The translations under genes were made by a program, and so were the position numbers. Shown here piece after piece: positions 1 through 6,669 of a stretch of 6,950 bases of DNA. Each line of letters begins with the position of its first letter. The first letter of the stretch is position 1. Under the pieces are notes generated by a model that was not told the DNA's origin, made no database searches, and worked only from the letters and a program-made list of their open reading frames with translations. The stretch comes from Pseudarthrobacter sp. (GTDB lineage Bacteria; Actinomycetota; Actinomycetes; Actinomycetales; Micrococcaceae), in the NCBI GenBank assembly GCA_013362385.1, contig JABFWC010000435.1, positions 1 to 6,950 on the forward strand, read 5' to 3'.

Positions 1-581
1 GCTTCCTTGACGGCCTGGAGGTCGTTGTAGGGCAGCACCAGCGTTTCGGCGGCGGTGGCTTCGGTGACCCCGGCGGACCCGGGCAGCGCAAGGGTGGCGA
101 CGCCGGAACCCGCGGCGGCCAGGAGCCCGTCGAGGTGGCCGTGGTAGCAGCCGGCGAACTTGATGATGAGGTTGCGGCCGGTGAAGCCGCGGGCAAGCCT
201 GACAGCGGTCATGGTGGCCTCGGTGCCGGTGGAGACCATGCGCAGGCGTTCGACGGCGGGGACGCGTTCCTGGACGATGGCGGCCAGGTTGGCCTCGTCC
301 GGGGTGGAGGCGCCGAAGGACAGGCCGCGGTCGACGGCGGCGTGCACGGCGTCGAGAACGGCCGGGTGGGCGTGTCCCAGCAGGGCCGGCCCCCACGAGC
401 AGACGAGGTCCACGTATTCCTTGCCGTCGGCATCCGTCAGGTAGGGGCCTTTTGCCGAGACCATGAAGCGCGGCGTTCCGCCGACGGACCCGAAGGCGCG
501 TACCGGCGAGTTGACCCCGCCCGGCATCAGCTGGCGGGCGCGGTCGAAGAGTGCCTCGTTGCGAGGATTGCTGGAAGTCAT
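1..581 (-). CDS. hemL: Glutamate-1-semialdehyde 2,1-aminomutase, N-terminal part (3' end cut by window edge)
   Basis: This gene encodes the PLP-dependent cytosolic enzyme that converts glutamate-1-semialdehyde to 5-aminolevulinate, the last step of the C5 route into tetrapyrroles. I translated 193 codons from the ATG at 579-581; the frame stays open to base 1. Family landmarks are [13 protein letters not shown] (residues 18-30), [13 protein letters not shown] (61-73), the phosphate-binding region [15 protein letters not shown] (117-131) and [11 protein letters not shown] (141-151). The PLP-binding lysine of the family lies further on and is not visible, nor is the C-terminal half. The full protein is usually around 430 residues, so roughly 45 percent is present. 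It follows the flavin oxidoreductase gene by 34 bases on the same strand. The bases before the ATG (AGGA three bases upstream, GAGAG further up) form only a modest ribosome binding site, so it probably depends on read-through from the operon. The identification is firm; only the missing 3' part limits it. Confidence 0.97.
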   Translation of the reverse strand, partial: MTSSNPRNEALFDRARQLMPGGVNSPVRAFGSVGGTPRFMVSAKGPYLTDADGKEYVDLVCSWGPALLGHAHPAVLDAVHAAVDRGLSFGASTPDEANLAAIVQERVPAVERLRMVSTGTEATMTAVRLARGFTGRNLIIKFAGCYHGHLDGLLAAAGSGVATLALPGSAGVTEATAAETLVLPYNDLQAVKE

Positions 582-615
582 GGTTCCTATTCTCTCAGGT
601 AGCAGGACAGCAGGG

Positions 616-1689
616 TTAGCCGGCCAGCAGTTCCGCCACGCGCGGGGCGACGGCGGTGCCCATCAGCTCGATCGAGCGCATCATGGCCGAATGCGGCAGC
701 GGCCCGTTGCTGTATTTGAGGTCGAAGCGGTCCACTCCGAGGTCGCGCTTGAGGCGGACAATCTTTTGCGCCACCGTCTCCGGGGATCCGACATACAGGG
801 CGCCTTCCGGGGCGCACAAGGCATCGAATTCGCCCCGCCCCGCCGGGCCCCACCCGCGCTCGGCCCCGAGCTTGTTCCGCAGCTTCAGCCAATGCGGGAA
901 CAGTTCCTCCCGGGCCTGTTCGTCGGTTTCGGCGACGTGGCCCGGCGAGTGGGTGGCGACCTGCTGCATGGGGTGGCCGTACTTGGCCATCGCTTCCCGG
1001 TAAAGGTCGGCCAGCGGGCGGAACCCGCGCGGTTGGCCGCCGATGATGGCGAAGATGATGGGATAGCCGTACTGGGCGCACCGCATCACCGATTCCGGGG
1101 TTCCGCCCACCCCGATCCAGGTGGGCAGCAGGTGTTGTTCCAGCGGCGGGTAGACACTCAAGCCGTGCAGGGCGGGGCGGGTGCGGCCCTCCCAGTGCAC
1201 CGGCTTTTGCGCCCGCACCCTGTCGAACAGTTCCAGCTTCTCTTCGAAGAGGACCTCATAGTCGGCAAGGTCCAGGCCGAACAGGGGGAAGGATTCGATG
1301 AACGATCCGCGGCCGAGCATGACTTCCGCCCGGCCGTTGGACAGGGCGTCCACGGTGGAGAAGCGCTGGAACACCCTGATGGGATCGTCCGAGCTGAGGA
1401 CCGTGACTGCCGAGCCCAGCCGGATACGCGTGGTGCGCGCCGCAGCGGCGGCCAGGAACACCTCCGGCGCGGACACGGCGTAGTCCTTGCGGTGGTGCTC
1501 CCCCACCCCAAAGGCGTGGAGTCCGACGGCGTCGGCCAGTTGGGCCTGTTCCAGCAGCTGGCGCAGGACTTCGGCAGGCTCCTGCGGACTTCCGTCCGCG
1601 TGTTCGCCGACGTCGCCGAAGGTGTTGAGGCCGAGCAGGATGCGCCCGTCCCCCACCGGGGCGGTGGGGGACGCCGGCACGGTGGTCAC
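616..1689 (-). CDS. LLM-class (luciferase-like) flavin-dependent oxidoreductase
   Basis: The 357-residue protein belongs to the bacterial luciferase-like monooxygenase superfamily, TIM-barrel enzymes that use FMN or F420; its substrate cannot be told from the sequence. Landmarks are GLNTFGDV (residues 20-27, first barrel strand), FGVGEHHR (60-67), [13 protein letters not shown] (91-103), the stretch [18 protein letters not shown] (113-130) and [11 protein letters not shown] (191-201). The length is normal for the family, with about 15 extra residues before the first strand. I chose the GTG at 1687-1689: it overlaps the hemB stop as GTGA, and a very strong Shine-Dalgarno AAGGAGG sits four bases upstream. 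GTG codons at residues 4 and 12 are possible alternatives. The stop is TAA at 616-618. The gene lies between hemB and hemL and is surely co-transcribed with them, but no haem-pathway step is known to need an enzyme of this family. A role in tetrapyrrole chemistry is therefore only a guess; it may be a co-expressed passenger. Confidence 0.93.
   Translation of the reverse strand: MTTVPASPTAPVGDGRILLGLNTFGDVGEHADGSPQEPAEVLRQLLEQAQLADAVGLHAFGVGEHHRKDYAVSAPEVFLAAAAARTTRIRLGSAVTVLSSDDPIRVFQRFSTVDALSNGRAEVMLGRGSFIESFPLFGLDLADYEVLFEEKLELFDRVRAQKPVHWEGRTRPALHGLSVYPPLEQHLLPTWIGVGGTPESVMRCAQYGYPIIFAIIGGQPRGFRPLADLYREAMAKYGHPMQQVATHSPGHVAETDEQAREELFPHWLKLRNKLGAERGWGPAGRGEFDALCAPEGALYVGSPETVAQKIVRLKRDLGVDRFDLKYSNGPLPHSAMMRSIELMGTAVAPRVAELLAG
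1650..1670 (-). repeat. Perfect 8-bp GC inverted repeat in the 5' coding region of the LLM oxidoreductase gene
   Basis: The plus strand reads CCCCCACC, GGGGC, GGTGGGGG: a perfect 8-base stem with a 5-base loop. In the mRNA it covers codons 7-14 of the flavin oxidoreductase, starting about 20 bases after the start codon. It is coding sequence (part of SPTAPVGD), so it may be a by-product of Pro/Gly codons, but such a stem could form a stable RNA hairpin next to the ribosome binding site. There is no T-run, so it is not a terminator. Confidence 0.6.
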
Positions 1690-2669
1690 CGGGCCTCCTT
1701 CAGCCAGCCGGCAAGCTCGGCGGCCCAGTAGGTCAGCACGGTGTGGGCGCCCGCCCGGCGGATGCCCAGGACCGATTCGGTGATGGCGGCGCGCCGGTCG
1801 ATCCAGCCGTTGGCGGCCGCGGCCTCGATCATCGCGTACTCGCCGGAGATCTGGTACGCGGACACGGGCACGGGGCTCATGGCGGCGACGTCTGCCACGA
1901 TGTCCAGATAGCTCATGGCGGGCTTGACCATGATGATATCGGCGCCCTCGGCGAGGTCGAGTTCCACCTCGCGCAGCGCTTCGGTGCGGTTGCCGGCGTC
2001 CATCTGGTAGGTCCGGCGGTCGCCCTTAAGCTGCGAATCCACTGCTTCGCGGAAGGGCCCGTAGAACGCGGACGCGTATTTCGCGGAGTAGGCGATGATG
2101 GAGGTGTTGACGTGGCCGGCCGCGTCCAGGGCGGACCGGATGGCGGCGATCTGCCCGTCCATCATGCCGGAGGGACCCAGCATGTGGGCGCCGGCATCGG
2201 CCTGTGCCACGGCCATCCGGGCGTAGATCTCCACCGTGCGGTCGTTGTCCACGTAGCCGTCGGCATCGAGCACTCCGCAGTGTCCATGGTCGGTGAATTC
2301 ATCGAGGCAGACGTCGCTCATGACCACCAGGTCGTCCCCCACCTCCGCACGCACGTCGCGGATGGCCTTGTTCAGCACGCCGTCGGGGTCGAGGGAGGCG
2401 CTGCCTTCGGCGTCGCGGATTTCGGGGATCCCGAAGAGCATGATGCCGCCCAGTCCCAGCTCCACGGCCTCGGCCGCGGCCCGCTTGAGGGTGTCGGTGG
2501 TGTGCTGGACCACCCCGGGCATCGACGTGATGGGGTTCGGTTCGGTGAGCCCCTCGCGGATGAAGGCCGGCAGGATGAGTTCGGCCGGGGACAGCCGGGT
2601 CTCGGAGGTCAGCCGGCGCATGGCGGGGGTGGTGCGCAGGCGGCGGGGGCGTTGGCTGGGGAAAGTCAT
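1686..2669 (-). CDS. hemB: Delta-aminolevulinic acid dehydratase (porphobilinogen synthase)
   Basis: HemB condenses two 5-aminolevulinate molecules to porphobilinogen in the cytosol, usually as an octamer. The 327-residue length is typical. The two active-site lysines are K197 in YSAKYAS (194-200), which binds the first substrate, and the Schiff-base K249 in MVKPAM (247-252). The metal-binding loop is at 119-132, [14 protein letters not shown], with C121, D123 and C131: where fully zinc-dependent enzymes have three cysteines, the middle one is aspartate here. [12 protein letters not shown] N-terminal residues (13-20), [13 protein letters not shown] residues (85-93) and YQMDAGNR (221-228) also fit the family. 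The ATG at 2667-2669 is supported by AAGGA eight bases upstream. A 67-base gap, the largest inside the operon, separates it from hemD, and its TGA overlaps the GTG start of the flavin oxidoreductase gene. The function is certain; metal dependence is an open question. Confidence 0.98.
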   Translation of the reverse strand: MTFPSQRPRRLRTTPAMRRLTSETRLSPAELILPAFIREGLTEPNPITSMPGVVQHTTDTLKRAAAEAVELGLGGIMLFGIPEIRDAEGSASLDPDGVLNKAIRDVRAEVGDDLVVMSDVCLDEFTDHGHCGVLDADGYVDNDRTVEIYARMAVAQADAGAHMLGPSGMMDGQIAAIRSALDAAGHVNTSIIAYSAKYASAFYGPFREAVDSQLKGDRRTYQMDAGNRTEALREVELDLAEGADIIMVKPAMSYLDIVADVAAMSPVPVSAYQISGEYAMIEAAAANGWIDRRAAITESVLGIRRAGAHTVLTYWAAELAGWLKEAR

Positions 2670-2736
2670 GGGTCCTGTCCTTCGTGTGGTTCCAGGGAAT
2701 CGGGGTGTGCTGCCGAGGAAAACTGCCTTCGGGGCG

Positions 2737-3603
2737 TCAGGGCGGGTTCAACGCCTTGGCAACGGCTGCCACAAGCCCTTCCGGTGTGGGCTCCGCTGCC
2801 ACGGCGGCGACCGGAAGGCCGAGCGCGGCGGCCTGGTCCGCCGTCGACCGCCCGATCGCCACCAGCCTGCAGGCCGCCGGCGGGGTGAGCGCGGCGATGC
2901 GCCGGGCTGCACTGGGCGAGGCGGCAATGACGGCGTCGATGGCTCCGGCGGCCATCTCCGCTGCTGCCGATTCCGGCGTCAGGAGGGAGTACGACGGCGG
3001 CTGCGGGCCAGCGTCCGTGTCCTCCGCGGGCACGGCGAGCCTTCGCTCCGGTGCCGCCGGGTAGTCCACCGTCCGGTAGGCGGTCAGAGCGGTCACCGCG
3101 CTGCCGGCGGCTGACATCCCCTCGGCCAGCGCGGGCGCCGCGATGTCCGCCTGGGGCAGGAGGACCCTGCCCCCGCCCGGCCACACATCGAGGAGCCCTG
3201 CGGCGGACTGTTCGCCGGCCGGGCTCAGTGCCACCGTCAGCCCCTCGGCTTCCAGCAACCTGCGGGTGGCGGGTCCGATGGCGGCGATCCGCGTCGCGGC
3301 GGGAATGAGCCGGCCCAGGCCGAGTCCGCGTTCCTTCGCTTTTCCAATCAGCACATGGATGGTGGTGGCGCTGCTGGCCACCAGCCAGTCGAACGCTCCC
3401 GCTGCCAGGGCGTCGCAGGCGACGTCCAGCGCGTGCTGGTCCGGGGCCCGCTCGAAGTCGATGAGCGGCAGCAGCACGGGCAGGGCGCCGGCCGCGGACA
3501 GCGCCTCCACCAGGGCAGTCGAACGCTCCGGATTGCGCGTGACCAGGACGCGGGCCCCGCTGAGCGGGGTGCCGGATCCGGACCTGCGGGAAGGCTCTGT
3601 CAT
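2737..3603 (-). CDS. hemD: Uroporphyrinogen-III synthase, stand-alone form
   Basis: HemD cyclises hydroxymethylbilane to uroporphyrinogen III and inverts ring D. The family is poorly conserved in sequence, but the two-lobed pattern is clear in these 288 residues: RVLVTR (18-23), [14 protein letters not shown] (72-85), [17 protein letters not shown] (106-122), the linker motif AYRTVDY (175-181), [10 protein letters not shown] (227-236), [16 protein letters not shown] (248-263) and [11 protein letters not shown] (271-281). It directly follows hemC, as expected. It lacks the fused uroporphyrinogen-III C-methyltransferase domain found in many other actinobacteria such as Streptomyces and Mycobacterium. 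The ATG at 3601-3603 lies seven bases after the hemC TGA and has no clear Shine-Dalgarno, so translation is probably coupled to hemC. An Ala/Pro-rich stretch at 183-205 ([20 protein letters not shown]) looks like a flexible insertion in the second lobe. Confidence 0.94.
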   Translation of the reverse strand: MTEPSRRSGSGTPLSGARVLVTRNPERSTALVEALSAAGALPVLLPLIDFERAPDQHALDVACDALAAGAFDWLVASSATTIHVLIGKAKERGLGLGRLIPAATRIAAIGPATRRLLEAEGLTVALSPAGEQSAAGLLDVWPGGGRVLLPQADIAAPALAEGMSAAGSAVTALTAYRTVDYPAAPERRLAVPAEDTDAGPQPPSYSLLTPESAAAEMAAGAIDAVIAASPSAARRIAALTPPAACRLVAIGRSTADQAAALGLPVAAVAAEPTPEGLVAAVAKALNPP

Positions 3604-3610
3604 TGCCGGG

Positions 3611-4609
3611 TCAGGACGCCTGCAGGTCGGCGATATCGGCGGCTCCGGCGGCCAGGAGGACTTCGGCCAGTTCGATGCCCAGGAGCGTGGCGCCTACTTC
3701 CGTCAGGCCGTCCGTGGCGCGCTTGTCCCGGACCGTCGCGGTGCCGTCGACGGCGCACACCACCGCTTCGAGGTGCAGCAGGCTCCCTTTCCGGTAGGCG
3801 TAGGCGCCCACCGGGGCGGCGCAGCCCGCCTCGAGCCGGGCGAGCAGGGCCCGCTCAGCAGTGACGGCCAGGCGGGTGTCGGTATCATCCAGCGCAGCCA
3901 GGGCCTGGGCCAGCACGCCGCGGGATCCTTCGGTGGTACCGGGCCGCGGTGGCGCATCCGCGGTGCGGCACTCGATGGCCAGCGATCCCTGGCCGGCGGC
4001 AGGGAGCATTACGTCCGTTTCCAGGTATTCGCTGACGGCATCCAGCCGGCTGATCCGCTCCAGGCCGGCGGCGGCCAGCACCACGGCATCGAGGTCGCAC
4101 GACTTTCCGGGCACCACATCCTCGGTGGTGTTGCCCGGAAGTCCGGGCACGCGGCCCAGCCGGGTGTCCACGTTGCCGCGGATATCCACGATGTCCAGGT
4201 CGGGGCGGGCGGCGCGCAGCTGGGCGGCCCGGCGCGGGGAACCCGTGCCCACTTTGGCCCCTGCCGGCAGGTCGGCGAGCTTGAGCCCGTCCCGTGCGCA
4301 CAGGACGTCGCGGACGTCCACGCGGCGGGGCGTTGCGGCAAGGCTGAGGCCAACGGCCGCCCCCGTGGGCAGGTCCTTGAGCGAGTGGACGGCCACGTCG
4401 CACTCGTTGCGCAGCAAAGCATCGCGCAGCGCGGCGACGAAGACCCCCGTGCCGCCCATCTGGGACAGCGATCCGGTGAGGACGTCGCCGTCGGTCCTGA
4501 TGTGGACCAGCTCAACCGGGAAGCCGCCCACGGCAGCCAGCTGGTCGGCCGTCTGCCGGGTCTGGGTCAGCGCAAGCTTGCTGGCGCGGGTTCCGATCCG
4601 GACGGTCAC
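3611..4609 (-). CDS. hemC: Hydroxymethylbilane synthase (porphobilinogen deaminase)
   Basis: HemC links four porphobilinogen units head to tail into hydroxymethylbilane, building on a dipyrromethane cofactor. The 332 residues show RIGTRASKLALTQT (4-17), VHIRTDGD (35-42), VAVHSLKDLPT (72-82) with the catalytic aspartate D79 (equivalent to E. coli D84), GTGSPRRAAQL (121-131), DIRGNVDTRL (142-151), LPAAGQGSLAIECR (202-215) and LEAGCAAPVGAYA (259-271), in which C263 carries the cofactor. It is about 20 residues longer than the E. coli enzyme. The extra length lies mainly in a loop at 152-172 and after the ECR motif at 216-233. The start is the GTG at 4607-4609, overlapping the hemH stop as GTGA. 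The Shine-Dalgarno is weak, so translation is probably coupled. hemD follows after seven bases. Confidence 0.98.
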   Translation of the reverse strand: MTVRIGTRASKLALTQTRQTADQLAAVGGFPVELVHIRTDGDVLTGSLSQMGGTGVFVAALRDALLRNECDVAVHSLKDLPTGAAVGLSLAATPRRVDVRDVLCARDGLKLADLPAGAKVGTGSPRRAAQLRAARPDLDIVDIRGNVDTRLGRVPGLPGNTTEDVVPGKSCDLDAVVLAAAGLERISRLDAVSEYLETDVMLPAAGQGSLAIECRTADAPPRPGTTEGSRGVLAQALAALDDTDTRLAVTAERALLARLEAGCAAPVGAYAYRKGSLLHLEAVVCAVDGTATVRDKRATDGLTEVGATLLGIELAEVLLAAGAADIADLQAS

Positions 4610-5859
4610 GGCTGGACCGCTTCACCGGTTGCCCCGGAGGACGCCTGCGCGGCGGCCGGGTACGGGTCATGGCCGGTGCCCACGGTGGTGTCGGCCCCCG
4701 CGATGGTGGGCTTCTCGCCGCGGAAGTTGGCGCAGCATCCCGGGCGGCAGATGTCGTACCACGGACCGAGGTCGGTGACGGCGGGCCGTTCCCTGATGTT
4801 GTTGGCCACGGTCCGCTCGCTGATCAGGTCCACCAGCCCGCTTACGAACTTGCGGTGCGTGCCCGGCGTGGGCACACGCGTGGCCGCCAGGCCAAGGTTG
4901 GTGCACGTTTCCATGGCTTCGGTGTCCAGGTCCCAGACAACTTCCATATGGTCGCTGACGAAGCCCAGCGGAACGATGACAATGCCCTTGGTGCCCTGCC
5001 CGGCCAGCTCTTCGATGGCATCGTTGATGTCCGGTTCCAGCCACGGCACGTGCGGGGCCCCCGAGCGGGACTGGTACACCAGTGACCACGGCGCGGTCAG
5101 CCCGGATTCCTCCTTGACCCGCTCCACGACCGCGGCGGCGTTGGCGAGATGCTGCGCCACGTAGGCGGAGCCTTCCTCGAACTCGCGCGGCTCACCCTCG
5201 GACCGGCCCGCGGCCTCTGCGTCGCGGGTGGGGATGGAGTGGGTGGCGAACAGGATGTGCACGGGGGCGTCCGGAGTGCCGGCTTCGGCGAGCTTGGCGC
5301 GGACCTGGGCAAGCCCTGCTGCCGTTCCTTCGACGAACGGCTCAACGAACCCGGGGTGGTCGAAGTACTGGCGGACCTTGTCCACTTCGAGTTTGCCGTC
5401 CAGGCCCGTCTCCGTCAGCGCCATGCCGATGTCCTCACGGTACTGGCGGCAGCTGGAGTAGCAGGAGTAGGCACTCGTGGTGAGCATCAGCACCCGGCGG
5501 TGTCCGGCATCGTACGCATCCTGCAGTGTCTGCGGGATGTACGGCGCCCAGTTGCGGTTGCCCCAGAGCACCGGCCGCTCACTGCCGCGGGCTGCCAGCT
5601 CGGCCTCCAGGGCTGCCTTCAGCTCCCGGTTCTGCTGGTTGATGGGGCTGACGCCGCCGTTGGCGCGGTAGTGGTGGGAGACTTCCTCAAGCCGCTCGTC
5701 CGGGATGCCGCGGCCCCGGGTGACGTTGCGGAGGAACGGGATGACGTCCTCCTGGCCCTCCGGGCCGCCGAACGAGGCGAGCAGGATGGCGTCGTAATTC
5801 TTTGGTGCCATCCGTCCGGCCTCGGTGACGGGGTTGACTGCCGGGGCCTGCGGGCTCAC
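4606..5859 (-). CDS. hemH: Coproporphyrin III ferrochelatase (CpfC/HemH)
   Basis: The enzyme inserts ferrous iron into the porphyrin; with a ChdC partner next door, the expected substrate is coproporphyrin III rather than protoporphyrin IX. The 417-residue protein has AILLASFGGPEG (24-35), RYR-like NGGVSPIN (67-74), SAYSCYSSCRQYRED (129-143), the catalytic histidine H207 in FATHSIP (204-210) and the glutamate E306 in SDHMEVVWDLD (302-312). Cysteines C133, C137, C371, C375 and C376 resemble the actinobacterial ferrochelatases that bind a [2Fe-2S] cluster through one mid-protein and three C-terminal cysteines; which four act here is inferred. About 37 residues of Ala/Gly-rich tail follow. The GTG at 5857-5859 overlaps the hemQ stop as GTGA with GAGG seven bases upstream. 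The ATG at 5809-5811 (residue 17) also has GAGG eight bases upstream and sits right before the conserved core, so it is a credible alternative start. Confidence 0.97.
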   Translation of the reverse strand: MSPQAPAVNPVTEAGRMAPKNYDAILLASFGGPEGQEDVIPFLRNVTRGRGIPDERLEEVSHHYRANGGVSPINQQNRELKAALEAELAARGSERPVLWGNRNWAPYIPQTLQDAYDAGHRRVLMLTTSAYSCYSSCRQYREDIGMALTETGLDGKLEVDKVRQYFDHPGFVEPFVEGTAAGLAQVRAKLAEAGTPDAPVHILFATHSIPTRDAEAAGRSEGEPREFEEGSAYVAQHLANAAAVVERVKEESGLTAPWSLVYQSRSGAPHVPWLEPDINDAIEELAGQGTKGIVIVPLGFVSDHMEVVWDLDTEAMETCTNLGLAATRVPTPGTHRKFVSGLVDLISERTVANNIRERPAVTDLGPWYDICRPGCCANFRGEKPTIAGADTTVGTGHDPYPAAAQASSGATGEAVQP

Positions 5860-6557
5860 GCGAGAACCTCGGCGACTTCGTCGGCGGAGATCCGGCGGCC
5901 GGTGTAGAAGGGGATTTCCTCACGGACGTGGTTGCGGGCCTCAGTTGCGCGCAGGTGCCGCATCAGGTCCACCAGGTCAACAAGTTCCGGTGCCTCCAGG
6001 CCCAGGATCCACTCCCAGTCCCCCAGCGCGAAGGACGAGACGGTGTTGGAGATGACCTGCGGGAAGTCCCGGCCCAGCAGGCCGTGGTCGCGCAGCATCT
6101 TGCCCCGCTCGGCGTCGGGCAGGAGGTACCACTCGTAGGAACGGACGAACGGGTAGACGCACAGCCATTCCGCGGGGGTGACACCGCGGGAGAACGCCGG
6201 TGTGTGGTTCTTGGCGAACTCTGCCTCGCGGTGGACGCCCATGGCGGACCAGACGATGTCCGTTCCGGCGAACAGGGTGCTGCGGCGGATGTCCCGGATA
6301 GCCTGCTGCAGCGCCTCCGGCTTGGACCCGTGGAGCCACACCATGACGTCGGCGTCGGCGCGCATGGCGGAAACGTCGTAGCTGCCGCGGTGCGTCACGC
6401 CGGCCTCGGCGAGACGTGCCAGCAGCGACTCGAAGTCGGCGGCGGCGTCGGCGCTGCGCACCACCGGCTGTGACCGCTTGAATACCGTCCAAAGGGTAAA
6501 GAACTGCTCGGCTGATTCTTCGGTTTTAGTGACAGATTCGGCAGAAGTGTGGCTCAT
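5856..6557 (-). CDS. hemQ: Coproheme decarboxylase (ChdC/HemQ), actinobacterial type
   Basis: ChdC oxidatively decarboxylates two propionates of iron-coproporphyrin III, using hydrogen peroxide, to give haem b: the last step of the coproporphyrin-dependent pathway. The 233 residues form the dimeric alpha-beta barrel of the chlorite-dismutase-like superfamily. Visible key residues are Y135 in WLCVYPFVRS (131-140), the expected reactive tyrosine; H118 in KNHTPAF (117-123), the distal histidine typical of actinobacterial enzymes; and H158 in LRDHGLLGRDF (155-165), the expected proximal haem ligand. These positions match, as I recall them, the residue numbers of the Corynebacterium diphtheriae enzyme. 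The first 18 or so residues are polar and probably disordered. The ATG at 6555-6557 is the only possible start, because a TAA lies in frame 24 bases upstream with no start codon between. AAGGGG lies 13 bases upstream, rather far for a ribosome binding site. It is the first haem gene of the operon. Confidence 0.97.
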   Translation of the reverse strand: MSHTSAESVTKTEESAEQFFTLWTVFKRSQPVVRSADAAADFESLLARLAEAGVTHRGSYDVSAMRADADVMVWLHGSKPEALQQAIRDIRRSTLFAGTDIVWSAMGVHREAEFAKNHTPAFSRGVTPAEWLCVYPFVRSYEWYLLPDAERGKMLRDHGLLGRDFPQVISNTVSSFALGDWEWILGLEAPELVDLVDLMRHLRATEARNHVREEIPFYTGRRISADEVAEVLA

Positions 6558-6601
6558 GGTTACAAGTTTGCCCCTTCGTTACCCCCAAGTCGAAACCGAA
6601 G

Positions 6602-6622
6602 ACTTCTACAACTCGTAGAAGT
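6602..6622. promoter_or_regulatory. Perfect 8-5-8 inverted repeat upstream of hemQ, candidate operator
   Basis: ACTTCTAC, AACTC, GTAGAAGT forms a perfect dyad centred on 6612, 45-65 bases before the hemQ start. The half-sites are AT-rich in an otherwise very GC-rich region, and no T-run follows on the minus strand, which argues for a protein-binding site rather than a terminator. It lies immediately downstream of a possible -10 box, so a bound repressor would block transcription start. The regulator is unknown. The TAC...GTA core loosely recalls BlaI/MecI/CopY-type sites, but the spacing differs by one base. It is not an IdeR/DtxR iron box. Confidence 0.6.
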
Positions 6623-6623
6623 G

Positions 6624-6629
6624 ATTAAA
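6624..6629 (-). promoter_or_regulatory. Possible -10 element for the hem operon
   Basis: On the minus strand TTTAAT matches five of six bases of the -10 consensus and lies in the most AT-rich part of the 112-base gap before hemQ. No good -35 hexamer is found 16-18 bases upstream (the sequence there is CCCCGA-like), so the call is tentative. Transcription would start around 6615-6618, inside the inverted repeat, leaving a leader of about 60 bases. Confidence 0.3.
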
Positions 6630-6669
6630 GTCACCGGCCGCACCGATCGGGGTACCCGCGCGGATGGCA

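Noticed and set aside
463..1731. A 422-codon plus-strand open frame, and a similar one at 1743-2888
   Set aside because: Both are antisense to the oxidoreductase, hemB and hemL. Their His/Gly/Arg-rich translations mirror the opposite strand and show no domain.
3386..3529. A 14-base direct repeat, CAGTCGAACGCTCC, at 3386-3399 and 3516-3529
   Set aside because: Both copies lie inside hemD in different reading frames (130 bases apart) and encode unrelated residues. A chance match is plausible in GC-rich DNA and there is no sign of a mobile or regulatory element.
3143..5164. A 673-codon open frame on the plus strand
   Set aside because: It lies antisense to hemD, hemC and hemH, whose motifs are unmistakable. 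Its translation is low-complexity and matches no family I recognise. Long antisense frames are expected in GC-rich coding DNA.
6643..6657. Short palindromes CCGATCGG and GGGTACCC as a terminator for the upstream gene
   Set aside because: Each has only 4-bp arms with no loop, and no T-run follows, so no rho-independent terminator can be supported.
6558..6669. A riboswitch or structured leader before hemQ
   Set aside because: The leader would be only about 60 bases and shows no recognisable riboswitch core. The single clear structure is the palindrome, which fits an operator better.
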